64,000 nucleotides of DNA from Gilvimarinus chinensis DSM 19667. Lineage in GTDB: Bacteria; Pseudomonadota; Gammaproteobacteria; Pseudomonadales; Cellvibrionaceae. The position numbers were made by a program, and so were the translations under genes. The notes below the pieces were generated by a model, which saw only the letters and a program-made list of their open reading frames with translations, was not told where the DNA came from and searched no databases. Positions within the stretch are counted from its first letter, which is position 1. Each line of letters opens with the position of its first letter. Shown here piece after piece: positions 9,045-21,104 of the stretch. The DNA lies in assembly GCF_000377745.1 (NCBI RefSeq), contig NZ_KB898706.1, forward strand, positions 248,001 to 312,000, in the 5' to 3' direction.

Positions 9045-10030
9045 TCGTATTTAAGCACTTGTGGCTTCTCGCTCTGTTGCCTATTCCGTTGTTGGCTTAT
9101 TTTTTGTTGCCAGCCCTGCGCCAGCGTGCGCTTGCGATCCGAATTCCATTTTTTAATCTGGCAGCCGAAGTGTCAGGTGCGAGAGTTGGGGCTGGCAGTC
9201 AAGTGTTTACTAAGCCGCTGTGGGATCTTATCGCCGGGTTATTAATGTGGGTGCTTTTGGTATTGGCACTCGCCGAGCCGGTAAAACTGGGCGAGCCTAT
9301 TCAGGAAAAAGTGATCAGTCGCGATATTATGCTGGCAATTGATTTATCCGGCTCGATGGGAGAAAAAGATTTTCCCGATACCAATGGCGAAACAATCCAG
9401 CGCTTGCAGGCAGTTAAAAACGTGGTATCGCAATACATCAGCGACCGCAGTGAAGACCGTATAGGTTTAATCGTATTTGGTACCCGCGCTTATATACAGG
9501 TGCCCTTTACTCAGGACTTGGCCAGCGCTGAAGAAATTCTGCGAGAGTCCTCTGTATCAATAGCCGGGCCGCATACCGCTATTGGGGATGCTATAGGGCT
9601 GGCCATTAAACATTTTGAGTCCTCAAAGGTAAAAGATCGGGTGTTAATTCTACTTACCGATGGTGCCGATACTGGTTCGCGAATGTCACCTTTAAATGCC
9701 GCCCATATTGCGGCAGAAGACGGAGTTAAAATATTTACCATTGGTATTGGCGATGAGCATGGAGAGGGACAGTATCGGGTGGACTTTGATACCTTGCGAA
9801 AAATTGCCGAGATCACAGGGGCGGCATTTTACTCGGCTCAAGATTCAAACGCTCTGAGCCAGGTCTATACCGAAATCGATAAAATCGCCGCGACCACCAG
9901 TGAAAAGCCCATACAGCGCAGCGAGCAGGCGCTGTTAGTTTACCCGCTGGTGGCGGCACTTGGGCTTTTAATCCTGTCCTTTATCATCAGTGTTATCCGT
10001 GTGTTGCTGATGGAGCGCCGCCATGTTTGA
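9041..10030 (+). CDS. batA: vWA-domain membrane protein BatA
   Basis: 329 residues: two N-terminal transmembrane helices (about 7-25 and 62-80), a periplasm- or cytoplasm-facing vWA domain (about 95-285) and a C-terminal helix (about 297-320). The metal-ion-dependent adhesion site is intact (Asp101-Leu-Ser103-Gly-Ser105) with the later Thr and Asp in LLTDGADTGS. BatA-type proteins partner MoxR ATPases. Its start overlaps the DUF4381 stop, and its own end overlaps the next gene by eight bases, showing tight operon packing. The name is by position and domain order; the Bat phenotype has not been shown here. Confidence 0.9.
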   Translation: MIVFKHLWLLALLPIPLLAYFLLPALRQRALAIRIPFFNLAAEVSGARVGAGSQVFTKPLWDLIAGLLMWVLLVLALAEPVKLGEPIQEKVISRDIMLAIDLSGSMGEKDFPDTNGETIQRLQAVKNVVSQYISDRSEDRIGLIVFGTRAYIQVPFTQDLASAEEILRESSVSIAGPHTAIGDAIGLAIKHFESSKVKDRVLILLTDGADTGSRMSPLNAAHIAAEDGVKIFTIGIGDEHGEGQYRVDFDTLRKIAEITGAAFYSAQDSNALSQVYTEIDKIAATTSEKPIQRSEQALLVYPLVAALGLLILSFIISVIRVLLMERRHV

Positions 10031-11630
10031 TTTTCATTTTTTGCGCCCCGAGCTCTTACTGAGCTTGCCTGTGCTGGCCCTGCTTTATTGGATGCTGCGT
10101 AGGCGTTTAGTAAGCAAAGCCAATTGGCAGGAGCATATCCCCGCGCATTTGGTTAAAGCATTAACTCCTCGTCAAACCTTGCGGGATAAATTTAAACCGG
10201 TTGATCTGGTTGCCGTTCTCTCCTTGTTATTGGTGATCGCGGCAGCCGGTCCAGCATGGTATAAAACGGTGGATGATCAACAGCAGTCACCTCCTATTGT
10301 ATTGGTCTTAAAGCTGGGGAAAACCATGCTGGCCAACGATATCCAACCGAATCGGTTGACCCGTGCAAAACAAAAAATAACCGACTTACTCTCGTTTCGT
10401 GCCGGGGCAAAAACCGCATTAATTGTCTATGCCGATAGCAGTCACAAAGTGCTGCCAATGACCGAAGACAATCGCGTATTTCAGCCCTTTGTAGAGGCGC
10501 TGAGCCCCGACCTTATGCCCAACAACGATTCGCTGGGCGCGGACGACGCGGCTGCCGCCATCGCTCTGGCCACACAGGAAGTCGATCGTGCGGGTGAGGG
10601 GGTAGTGGTGCTGATGGCTGATAACCTGCAGCCGGGCGAAGTGGAAAAATTAAAGCAGAGCCAGACGCCGTTCATTTGGTGGCAATTTGCCACTGAAGAA
10701 GGAGGCGTTATTGTCAACGAGAGTGGCGCCTACCAGAGCGATGAGCGAGGACGGTCGTTAACTTTTGGGTTGAATCCCACCATCGTCGCAGAACTGCCCC
10801 ACGTTATTACTCAGAAAGTTACTTTGAATAATCAGGATTTATTGGCTTTGGATAAGTCAGTGGGTGAGTTACAGCGTCGTGCCCTGCGTGAGAATTCCGA
10901 CGCTCCCTATAAGGACATGGCCTGGTATTTTATCTGGCCGGTACTGGTGCTAATGGCGCTGTGGTTCCGCAAAGGGTTTACCTCCACTGGCGCTCAGGTT
11001 GGATCGCGCGGTGCGGCCCCGGTGTTGGTGGCAGTGTTTATCGGCTTTACCGTGCAGCCGCAAACAGCGCGCGCCGATGTTCTGGATTGGTTTGTTACGC
11101 CCGATCAACAAGGCTATTGGCATTATCAGCAGAATCATTTTGAACGGGCGGCGCAAGTATTTGACGACCCCATGTGGAAAGCTACCGCGCTTTATGAAGA
11201 GGGTAAATACAGTCAGGCCGCAAACTTATTTGCCACAATTGGCAGCCTTGAAGCTATGTACAACCGAGCCAATGCGTTGCTAAAAGGGCATCAATACTAT
11301 GAGGCTGTCGCCGCTTATCAGCAGGTGCTAAAAGAAAATCCCGAGTTTGCCAAAGCAGAGCGTAATCTTGCGATTACCCAGGCTATTATTCAGGAGCTGA
11401 TTGACGCCGGAGATAATATCGATTTAGAGCAAAGTGTATCGTTGGAAGTAGACGATAAAAAAGCCGCACCCGAAAAAGAAGGCGGTAAAACTCAAGAGTA
11501 CCAAGTAGGGGATACATTATCGGAAGACGCGCGAGAGCAGTGGATGCGCAGCGTAGATTCGGATATGAGTGATTTTCTCTCGGCTCAGTTTGCCAATGAG
11601 GTAAACAGCCCGGGAGGTGGTCGTGAATAA
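10023..11630 (+). CDS. BatB/BatC fusion: vWA domain plus TPR, with a lost MIDAS motif
   Basis: 535 residues. An N-terminal helix pair and vWA-like domain (to about 250) are followed by two further membrane segments (about 300-318 and 335-352) and a C-terminal TPR region (about 380-460, e.g. ALYEEGKYSQAANLFATIG). This is the usual fusion of BatB with BatC. At the position where BatB has DxSxS, this protein reads LVLKLGKTML, so the metal-binding Asp and Ser residues are gone. A metal-independent scaffold role is inferred. The acidic, poorly conserved tail (about 465-535) ends at the overlap with batD. Confidence 0.88.
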   Translation: MFDFHFLRPELLLSLPVLALLYWMLRRRLVSKANWQEHIPAHLVKALTPRQTLRDKFKPVDLVAVLSLLLVIAAAGPAWYKTVDDQQQSPPIVLVLKLGKTMLANDIQPNRLTRAKQKITDLLSFRAGAKTALIVYADSSHKVLPMTEDNRVFQPFVEALSPDLMPNNDSLGADDAAAAIALATQEVDRAGEGVVVLMADNLQPGEVEKLKQSQTPFIWWQFATEEGGVIVNESGAYQSDERGRSLTFGLNPTIVAELPHVITQKVTLNNQDLLALDKSVGELQRRALRENSDAPYKDMAWYFIWPVLVLMALWFRKGFTSTGAQVGSRGAAPVLVAVFIGFTVQPQTARADVLDWFVTPDQQGYWHYQQNHFERAAQVFDDPMWKATALYEEGKYSQAANLFATIGSLEAMYNRANALLKGHQYYEAVAAYQQVLKENPEFAKAERNLAITQAIIQELIDAGDNIDLEQSVSLEVDDKKAAPEKEGGKTQEYQVGDTLSEDAREQWMRSVDSDMSDFLSAQFANEVNSPGGGRE

Positions 11631-12822
11631 AATGATAGTTGTTTTGGTGTTGTGCTTTATTTCCTGGTCGGTTGTGGCTGAGCCAAGAATAACCTCAGCA
11701 GTTAGTGATGAGCAGGTAATGGTGGGGCAAATAAACACATTATCGGTCAAAATTCTGGTACCCACATGGTTTACTAAGCCGGTGTATTTTGACGAGGTTG
11801 AGGCGGTGAATATTATCAGCCTTACCACCAATAAAAGCTCTTACCCTGTATCAGAGCGCGTCAACGGCGAAACCTGGTCCGGCATTGTCAAAGATTACAC
11901 GGTGGTGCCTATGGCGGCCGGTAGTTTTACGTTAAATTTTACGCCTTTAACGCTGCACTTTAGTGGTGAAAATGGCGCATCGCAAAGCATTGAAGTTACG
12001 CCTCCGCCGGTTACCTTTAATGCCTTTATACCGCCAGAGGCGCGGAATTTGGAACCATTAATCATTGCCGATGATGTTGATCTGCAGCAATCATTTACGG
12101 CGCAAGATCAGTTAACAGTAGGTGACAGTGTAAGCCGCTCGCTGATTGCTCGAGTCAGTGGCAGCTCGTCCTTGTTTTTACCGCCGTTATTACAAGCGTT
12201 CGAAGGTGACACCGTTTCATCCTATCAGCGAAGCCCGGTGAGTAAGGATGAAGTAGATGATGGACAGGTTAACGGTGTGCGCACCGAGCAGCAGGATGTG
12301 TTGATTAAAAAGTCGGGAGAGATGGTTTTTGCTGACATCTCACTGCGTTATTATCAGCCCAGCTCGGGCGAGATGATAGAGGTCACAGCTGAGGGGCGAG
12401 TGTTTGAGATCGCCAAGTCGCCCGCTACAGCGGCGGAAAAAATGATTTACCTATTGCTGGCGATGTTTGGGTTGCTGATTTTTGCGCTATTGATTCGCTG
12501 GCTGAGGCAGCGCTATAAAAAGTATCAGCAAACCGAGCCTGCACGTTTTCGTCGGGCGCGCGAGGCTCTGGTAAAACCCGCTCGAGGCTGTGAAGCAGCT
12601 TTACATGAGTGGCACAATAGTTGGCCTGCTGAGTTACGTCATCAAACTTCGCGGCAAAAAGAATACAGCGCGCTTATGCTGGCATTAGAGGCGCGAATTT
12701 ATCTTCCGAAATCTCAAGTTGGAACAACCAGCGAGATGGTAGAGCAGCTAAACGCTTATCGCCATGCGCTGCAACAAATGCAGAGTAGCAAGCGCACAAA
12801 GTTGCAACCGCTTAACCCTTAG
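11623..12822 (+). CDS. batD: BatD-like envelope protein
   Basis: About 399 residues from the preferred GTG at 11623, which sits 5 bases after a GGGAGG ribosome-binding site inside the end of the previous gene. A GTG at 11617 is the alternative. Signal peptide (about 1-20), beta-sandwich repeats in the periplasm (about 25-270), one transmembrane helix (about 272-292) and a short basic cytoplasmic helical tail. This matches BatD (oxygen-tolerance family), the last component of the Bat set. The operon ends here, with a convergent chemotaxis receptor 23 bases downstream. Confidence 0.85.
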   Translation: MNKMIVVLVLCFISWSVVAEPRITSAVSDEQVMVGQINTLSVKILVPTWFTKPVYFDEVEAVNIISLTTNKSSYPVSERVNGETWSGIVKDYTVVPMAAGSFTLNFTPLTLHFSGENGASQSIEVTPPPVTFNAFIPPEARNLEPLIIADDVDLQQSFTAQDQLTVGDSVSRSLIARVSGSSSLFLPPLLQAFEGDTVSSYQRSPVSKDEVDDGQVNGVRTEQQDVLIKKSGEMVFADISLRYYQPSSGEMIEVTAEGRVFEIAKSPATAAEKMIYLLLAMFGLLIFALLIRWLRQRYKKYQQTEPARFRRAREALVKPARGCEAALHEWHNSWPAELRHQTSRQKEYSALMLALEARIYLPKSQVGTTSEMVEQLNAYRHALQQMQSSKRTKLQPLNP

Positions 12823-12845
12823 CCGCGTTAGCCTTGGCGAATTGC

Positions 12846-14981
12846 CTAGGTGCGCAGTGACGTCAGCTGCTCATCCAATTGTTGCATAATAGTTTCCAGT
12901 TCAATGCCCGCTTGATCGGATTCGGTCGTCATGCTTGCAAGACGGTTTGCGGCGTCGCCGATAATCGTTAAGTTTCGGCTGATTTCTTCACTGACTGCAC
13001 TTTGCTCTTCTGCAGCGGTTGCCACTTGGGTAATGTTGTCTGCAATGGCGTTAACGTCTTCAACCACTGTTTTAAGAGATTCGTAAGAAGCCTGAGTGTT
13101 GAGTTTTGTATCTTCGGCTTTCTCATTGCTGCTGGCAATGATCGCTACTGAACGAGCTACCCCCTCTTTGAGATTGGATATTAAATCGTTAATTTCATTG
13201 GTGCTGTCTTGGGTTTTACTGGCGAGACTACGGACTTCATCGGCAACCACAGCAAAACCACGGCCCTGCTCGCCAGCGCGCGCGGCTTCAATAGCCGCAT
13301 TCAGGGCGAGTAGGTTGGTCTGCTCTGCAATGGCCCGGATAACGTCAAGAATACGGTTTATGTCTTCGGTACGGTTTGATACGTCGCGAATGCTATCGCT
13401 GGCAGACAGCATGTCTTGAGTTAGCGCTTCGACTTGGGTGACCGAGCTGGCCAGCGATTCACGAGAATTGATAACGGTATCCAGCGAACGCGTTGCATTG
13501 CTGGCTACGTCCGCTGCTAGCTGAGATACGCTGGAGGCTGTTTGCGACATTTCATTGGTAGCAGTGACGACGCTGTCAATTTCTTTTTGTTGCTCTCCCG
13601 TAGCTTCAGCCGCCCGCGCATTAATGGTCTTGAACTGAATGGCTGAGTTTTTAGCACTTGCGCCAATGTTTTTTAGCTCAAGCACCATGTGCCGTAGTTT
13701 GGTAATGAAGGCGTTAAACCCCTGGCTTAACGACATCAGCTCTGCGTGGGTTTGTATTTCAATACTGCGGCTCAGGTCGCCTTCTTGACTGGCGAGGTTG
13801 TGCACACGTTCATCGAGCTGGCGGATAGGGCTGACAATAGAGCGCACTAAAAAGAGCAATACAAACATGATAACCGCAGTGCTGAGCAGGGCAATAATAA
13901 TCTCGGTACGTAAAAGTGAGGCAAGGTTATCATCAATGGTTTTCGTCAGTGCTGCGGTAGAGGCGAGAACCACTTGGTCGGGTAACTCAAGAAGCAATGA
14001 CCAAGTGGTACCAGAGGACGTAATCGTTAACGCAGATGAGACGTAATAAATTCCATCCTTATGTAAAAACTGATGGCGCTCTTGGTGAAGGCTCAGCAGT
14101 TGTCCGTTCAAGGTGTCACGCGCTTCTTTGAGTGGTCGGGTGAGGTGCTTGGTGTATTCACTGGAGCCGACAATTAACCCTTTTTCGCTGAGCAGGGTGA
14201 CGCGGCTTTGGCCTTGATACAGCTCTTTTTGTAATTGATCAATTAATCGTTGAATAATGGGCAGGTTGATATCGATTCCAACCACTCCGCGAAAACTTCC
14301 TTGGGCGATTATAGGGCTGGTAAGACTGGTCATCAGCTCACTGTAGCCATCCCGTATTTCGTAAAAATAGGGCTCGAGCATGCAGGCATTATTTGTATCC
14401 TTTGAGCATAAAAACCATTCGGCTTCGCGTTGGCCGAACTCATCAGTATCTTGCAGATATTTTTCACTGGAGTCGACCACCCGTTCTTGAACCAGTTGAT
14501 CATTTTTGTCACGAATCCAATAAATCTCTAAACCACCGGTATCGGGAACGGTATGTAAAGCATCGGTGTTCAGGTAATCGCTATCTGAGCTGTCGTAAGC
14601 ATTGGCTTCAAATTGCGCGTATAGAGCGCTGATATCAGGATGGCTGCGCAGTGTTTCGGCCACTAACTGGTTGAGTTGGGAGCGACTTAAGGGCTCGGTG
14701 GTTGACTCGGTCTCCGCAACATTGGCCGCCAGGCTGTTAGCCAGTGTATCGGAAACTCTAAACACACCATTGAGATAACCTGATATCGAGTTTCCTAAAC
14801 TAGAGGCTTCGCTTTGCAGGCGGCCGAGTACCTCCTTCTCCATTGTCTTCTGTGTTTGCTCAACAAGCTGTGATTTCATGCCGTTGAGACTGTAGGCCAG
14901 TTGAGCGACTAACATCACTAGCAAGAGGACAAACGCGATGGCAATCACGCTCAGCAATTTCGTTTTTAGTGAGCGGAACAT
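12846..14981 (-). CDS. Methyl-accepting chemotaxis protein with dCache ligand domain
   Basis: 711 residues. A transmembrane helix (about 10-32), a large periplasmic double-Cache-like region (about 40-350, including the characteristic [17 protein letters not shown]), a second helix (about 360-385), HAMP, and the long cytoplasmic coiled coil with the conserved signalling tip [20 protein letters not shown]. No C-terminal CheR/CheB docking pentapeptide is visible. It senses an external small molecule, often an amino or organic acid for dCache receptors, and signals to CheA. It is a single-gene unit, convergent with batD. Confidence 0.93.
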   Translation of the reverse strand: MFRSLKTKLLSVIAIAFVLLLVMLVAQLAYSLNGMKSQLVEQTQKTMEKEVLGRLQSEASSLGNSISGYLNGVFRVSDTLANSLAANVAETESTTEPLSRSQLNQLVAETLRSHPDISALYAQFEANAYDSSDSDYLNTDALHTVPDTGGLEIYWIRDKNDQLVQERVVDSSEKYLQDTDEFGQREAEWFLCSKDTNNACMLEPYFYEIRDGYSELMTSLTSPIIAQGSFRGVVGIDINLPIIQRLIDQLQKELYQGQSRVTLLSEKGLIVGSSEYTKHLTRPLKEARDTLNGQLLSLHQERHQFLHKDGIYYVSSALTITSSGTTWSLLLELPDQVVLASTAALTKTIDDNLASLLRTEIIIALLSTAVIMFVLLFLVRSIVSPIRQLDERVHNLASQEGDLSRSIEIQTHAELMSLSQGFNAFITKLRHMVLELKNIGASAKNSAIQFKTINARAAEATGEQQKEIDSVVTATNEMSQTASSVSQLAADVASNATRSLDTVINSRESLASSVTQVEALTQDMLSASDSIRDVSNRTEDINRILDVIRAIAEQTNLLALNAAIEAARAGEQGRGFAVVADEVRSLASKTQDSTNEINDLISNLKEGVARSVAIIASSNEKAEDTKLNTQASYESLKTVVEDVNAIADNITQVATAAEEQSAVSEEISRNLTIIGDAANRLASMTTESDQAGIELETIMQQLDEQLTSLRT

Positions 14982-15060
14982 GTTTTTCTCCGGGAACCCT
15001 TAAAGCATATTCAGTTATCGGGAGTCTTCTGGAAAAATTGAGAAAAATTTCTATTTTGGG

Positions 15061-15945
15061 TTAATTTGTTAACCTCGGGGCCAGATGAGCTTCTAGATAA
15101 TGAACCAGCAGTCGAACTTTGGGGGACAGTCGTCGGCTGGGCGGGTAAAGCGCCCAAATGCCTTCTTGTCCAGGAGCATAATTTTGTAATAACGGAATCA
15201 ATAACCCCTGTGCTAACTCACTTTGCAGGTAATAATCAGGAAGTTGGATAAGCCCTAACCCTTTTAACGCAGCATCGACCAGACTGGGGCCACTATTGCA
15301 GCGTAAATTGCCATTAACACGAACCGTGCGCGCGCGCCCGTTCTCGCTAAACCGCCAATAGTCTAAAGTGCCCAGAAGGCAGTTGTGCTGCGAGAGTTCT
15401 TCCAGGCTGTAAGGTTGTCCGGCACGGGCTAAATAGTCGGGCGCGGCACAGACGATAGGCGTTCTTTCGCATAGCTTGCGGGCAATTACGCGGCTGTCCT
15501 CTAGGGGGCCAAGTCGAAGGGCCAGGTCGAGTCCCTCGTCCATTAAGTCCAGGCGCTGGTTGGTGAGCCGCAGATCGATACGAAGCTTAGGGTGTTGACA
15601 GGCAAAGTCATTGATCAGCGGGGCGACGTACTGCTCGCCAAATGACACCGGGGCGGTCATTCTCAATGCCCCGGTGGGGCTGGATTGTAAGTCATCAAGG
15701 GCATTCTCGGCACCGGCCAAGGCATCGAGTATTTGGCGGCAGTGCTGGTAAAACACCTGGCCCTCTTCTGTTAAACCCACTTTGCGAGTTGTGCGGTTGA
15801 GCAGGCGTGTATTCATGCGGGCCTCGCGAGCTTTTATTTGGCGGCTGACTTGGGCGATAGACATGCCCAGCTTATCGGCGGCCGCGGTAAAACTGCCGCT
15901 CTCCGTTACCGCTACAAACTCTTCGATGCCATCCCAAGTGCCCAT
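15061..15945 (-). CDS. LysR-family regulator, divergent from formaldehyde detoxification genes
   Basis: 294 residues. The N-terminal winged helix-turn-helix (about 5-63, SFTAAADKLGMSIAQVSRQIKARE) and a C-terminal substrate-binding domain (about 90-290) mark a LysR regulator of the CrgA/DsdC-like branch. It is transcribed away from adhC-fghA across about 100 bases that contain a palindrome of LysR type. Control of that operon is therefore likely. The inducer is not known and could be a formaldehyde or thiol adduct. Confidence 0.9.
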   Translation of the reverse strand: MGTWDGIEEFVAVTESGSFTAAADKLGMSIAQVSRQIKAREARMNTRLLNRTTRKVGLTEEGQVFYQHCRQILDALAGAENALDDLQSSPTGALRMTAPVSFGEQYVAPLINDFACQHPKLRIDLRLTNQRLDLMDEGLDLALRLGPLEDSRVIARKLCERTPIVCAAPDYLARAGQPYSLEELSQHNCLLGTLDYWRFSENGRARTVRVNGNLRCNSGPSLVDAALKGLGLIQLPDYYLQSELAQGLLIPLLQNYAPGQEGIWALYPPSRRLSPKVRLLVHYLEAHLAPRLTN

Positions 15946-15990
15946 ATATTATTACCCGTGTGTAAAAATGTTTTGCTGTATGTGGCTATT

Positions 15991-16010
15991 ATTACTTTGC
16001 TGTAGGTAAT
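15991..16010. promoter_or_regulatory. Putative LysR operator before adhC
   Basis: An inverted repeat ATTAC-N10-GTAAT lies between the divergent LysR and adhC genes, 38 bases before the adhC start. This has the size and shape of LysR-type boxes. A related element (TTTGCTGTA) also appears twice as a direct repeat around it. Confidence 0.5.
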
Positions 16011-16035
16011 TACAATAGTGGTTTTCGATGAATGA

Positions 16036-18008
<1,973 letters not shown>

Positions 18009-18013
18009 TGTTG

Positions 18014-18048
18014 AATGCGGGCCGAACAATGTTTCGGCCTGCATTTTT
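18014..18048 (+). terminator. Rho-independent terminator of adhC-fghA
   Basis: A twelve-pair hairpin (ATGCGGGCCGAA ... TTCGGCCTGCAT, one G-T wobble) followed by TTTTT starts 6 bases after the fghA stop. It lies within the 3' part of the convergent GGDEF gene. Confidence 0.75.
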
Positions 18049-19055
18049 GGCTTCGTATAATTGTTGGTCTGCCCGTTCAATCCAGTCATCCCAGGATTCG
18101 CCCTCTTTATGTTGGGCGCAGCCAAATGAGGCTGTAATACCTAATGTGCTTGCAATGCTCCCTCGCAGGGCCTCGGCTAGCTGGCAGGCTCCTGAAAGCT
18201 CTGTGTTGTTGAGAAGCAGGAGAAATTCTTCGCCGCCGTAGCGATACACATCATCACTTTCTGATCGCAGCCGACTTTTAATAAGTGTCGCCACAGATTG
18301 TAAAGTATTGTCTCCTGCCTCGTGGCCGTGTTGATCATTAATTATTTTAAAATGGTCTAGATCCATAAGAATAAGAGCGCTTGGTGAGAGCTCCTTTTTT
18401 TGTTGAGTGTAGCGAAGAACTTTCGGCGATTACCTACGCCGGTAAGAGCGTCCATATGGGCCCAATTATCTAATAATTGGTGTTGATCATCTGTTTTCCA
18501 GGCAAAAATTCCGGCAAATGCTGCTACCAGAGCAATGGATACCATTAAGTCAAAAAATTCCATCTGCTCGGGGAAGTGAGACGCTAATGGCAATAGCATA
18601 AAAAATAACACGACATTAATTATTATTGCTGCCCGCAAATTAAGCAGAAAAAAGTTCGCCAGAATAATTGGGTACATCCAATATATCATTGGCTGTGGGT
18701 TCAGGTAACTCATACCCAGCCCCGCCAAACTGTAGAAACTTGCGGCGATAATACTGGACGCCTCAGAGCGTCCGTAAATCAGGTGATAGCGAAACATACT
18801 CGCCACACCCAGAGTAATCACAGCATCAAGGCCCGCGATAACCCAATCACCTTTTAGCGCACGAATTATGGCAAAGGGGCCAATAGCCAGAACTGCGCAA
18901 CCTGATAACAACGTCGCCATGGCGAGGCGAAAATCTTCTCGTAACTTTTTTAGCATAGAACAGGGCACCCTCGTTCGTGCCTGCCCGGAAGTGGAGTACT
19001 AAACATAGCAGTCATTCGCTGCTGCGACAATGATCAGCGAATGACTGAAAGTGGG

Positions 19056-19778
19056 TTAGGGGGTAATCTGGAAGATCACACTGATATGCTTTTCAAGCGT
19101 AATATGTTGAGGGGCAAAAAGCTCAAACCGCCCACCACCGCCGGCACGGTCATACTGTGCTTCGCTCATGGCAAACTTGGCCAAAGGCTGGCTGAAGTCT
19201 CCTGCTTGGCTGATGGCGTATACGCTGCTGATCTTTACGTCCAGGCCGTAGGCCATCTCTTGCGCGCGCCGTTTCGCATCTTTCGCTGCTTTGGCGGTCA
19301 ATTCACGGGTGAGAGACTCTCGCTGAGTTACATCAAACTCGGCATTTAGGCGCTCGGTATTGGGCATGCGTAACAGTTCATTAACAATTGCTTCGTATTT
19401 CTCCAGACCGTTAATGTGAAGAATGAACCGTTGAGTGACTTCGTACCCTGTAATCTTTAGCAGCCCGCTTGCGGGGTCACGCTCGCGCCGAGTTTGTTTA
19501 TCGATTGCCCAGGTTTCTATGTCTTTACGAGTTAAGCCCTTTTCTTTAACCAAACTCACGATATCAGAGGCTCGCTGTGTGACGACATCGACTGCTTGGT
19601 TGGCGTCATTCTCTGTTGCGCTTATTTGAAACTGAAGTGTGACCATGTCCGGAGCAACCTCGATTTTAGCTTCACCGGTGACGCTAATGTGAGGAAAGTC
19701 GGGCATTGATTGGGCAAGACTGGATCCAGAGGCCAGTATCAGTGATACGCTGAGTAAAAAATTGGCTAGTTTAATCAT
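19056..19778 (-). CDS. SIMPL-domain (DUF541, YggE-like) periplasmic protein
   Basis: 240 residues with a signal peptide (about 1-22) and a single SIMPL/DUF541 domain (about 30-235, beginning ISVTGEAKIEVAPDMVTLQFQISA). Family members such as E. coli YggE lower oxidative stress by an unknown mechanism and may form large rings. It lies 42 bases downstream of the EEP-family gene on the same strand and is probably cotranscribed with it. Length is normal. Confidence 0.88.
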   Translation of the reverse strand: MIKLANFLLSVSLILASGSSLAQSMPDFPHISVTGEAKIEVAPDMVTLQFQISATENDANQAVDVVTQRASDIVSLVKEKGLTRKDIETWAIDKQTRRERDPASGLLKITGYEVTQRFILHINGLEKYEAIVNELLRMPNTERLNAEFDVTQRESLTRELTAKAAKDAKRRAQEMAYGLDVKISSVYAISQAGDFSQPLAKFAMSEAQYDRAGGGGRFELFAPQHITLEKHISVIFQITP

Positions 19779-19820
19779 GTAGTCTCCTGAGTGACAGGGG
19801 TTGAGTAAAGTCTTAAAGGT

Positions 19821-20903
19821 TTAGTTTCCTGGTGTGGGTACATCTTTGGGTGACACTGACTCTTCTTGTGTTTTATCGAGGGCGAGTTCAACTTCTTGTT
19901 GCGTAGCTTCTGGCGCTTCCTGCTGCTGGTACTCAGCGGGGGTGAATGCCAGTTCGGTAAATAAAGCAAAATGATCTGAGCCGAAAGGTTTGAGACGAAA
20001 CATTCGCACTAGAGAAAAGTGACTTGAGTGAAATACATGATCCAGTGGCCAGCGTAATAGTCTGTATTTGGCATGAAACGTGTTAAACATGCCCCGCCCA
20101 ATCCTTGGGTCTAAGAGACGGCTGACGGTGCGGAAGGAGCGAGTTGTTTTAGACCAGGCTACATCGTTTAAATCGCCAGTGACAATGACAGGATTCTTCT
20201 GGTTTCGCAGCTTTTGAGCGACCACCAATAGCTCAGCGTCCCGTTCCGTTGATTCGCTGTTTTCAGTGGGGCTTGGTGGTGCGGGGTGAAGAAAATGGCA
20301 GCGAACCCTGTCCCCGCTGGCTAACTCTACCTGAGCATGCATTGAGGGCTTATCCTCTTCCACCAAATACTCGATGCTGGCGTCGTGTAATGGTAATCGT
20401 GAATAGAGGTGCATTCCATAAAGATTATCTAAAGGACATTTGAGAGTATAAGGGTATTCTGGCTGCAAAGCGTCCAGCTGGTTTTGCCACCACTGATCTG
20501 ACTCTAAAGTGACCACAATATCTGGTTTATGTTCCTGGATTTGACTGAGCAGCTTTTCGGCCTGTCGGTTAGGGGTTAGCACATTAGCCGTTAACAGTTT
20601 GATGCGTGGTATATGTGGATGATGCGGAGCGGGGTTTACCTCAGTGGGCGCTAAGCGAGTATAGGGAATGATCCACCAAAGTTGCCGGGTGAGGGCGGCG
20701 ACGCCTACAGCAATCAGCCCCCAGCTGAACAGGCTGTCCAGAGGTAAGGTAAACAGTTCAGTAATTAAAAGTACTACCCACAAGCAAGCAATTTGCAGTC
20801 TAGGGAAGTCTAGAACACGTACGGGCCAATAAGATAAGTGTAAAAGTGGGATAAGGGTGGTTAGCAATAAAATGATGGTTAGAGTGAAGTTGAAAGTTAG
20901 CAT
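19821..20903 (-). CDS. Endonuclease/exonuclease/phosphatase (EEP) family membrane protein
   Basis: 360 residues. Two or three N-terminal hydrophobic helices (about 3-85) resemble YafD-type proteins and are followed by an EEP domain (about 100-325). Conserved elements are the opening KLLTANVL, the catalytic VTGDLNDVAW and the terminal GSDHFAL. A glutamine- and proline-rich tail follows. The domain hydrolyses phosphodiesters or phosphomonoesters with Mg2+, but the substrate cannot be predicted. It is the first gene of a likely two-gene unit with the SIMPL protein. Confidence 0.85.
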   Translation of the reverse strand: MLTFNFTLTIILLLTTLIPLLHLSYWPVRVLDFPRLQIACLWVVLLITELFTLPLDSLFSWGLIAVGVAALTRQLWWIIPYTRLAPTEVNPAPHHPHIPRIKLLTANVLTPNRQAEKLLSQIQEHKPDIVVTLESDQWWQNQLDALQPEYPYTLKCPLDNLYGMHLYSRLPLHDASIEYLVEEDKPSMHAQVELASGDRVRCHFLHPAPPSPTENSESTERDAELLVVAQKLRNQKNPVIVTGDLNDVAWSKTTRSFRTVSRLLDPRIGRGMFNTFHAKYRLLRWPLDHVFHSSHFSLVRMFRLKPFGSDHFALFTELAFTPAEYQQQEAPEATQQEVELALDKTQEESVSPKDVPTPGN

Positions 20904-21104
20904 TGGGAAGGCCAGATTCCTTGTTGTAAGTAACAGTCTGCTGGAGTGTGCTGCAATACAGTGTATATTTTACTTAAAATAAGCGCATAAATTACTCTCG
21001 ATAATTGTTTTGTCTCTGTTAACAGACGACATTGTGCCGTAAGCTGATGCATTCAAGAATCGTGCTCAATGTAAATTGATGAATTCTGCCAAGCCTGGGT
21101 GTCT

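Noticed and set aside
18380-18400. Programmed -1 ribosomal frameshift in the GGDEF gene
   Set aside because: The zero frame reads AAC AAA AAA AGG, not the xxA AAA AAG needed for tandem slippage, and no downstream stimulator is evident. Transcriptional slippage or sequencing error is more plausible.
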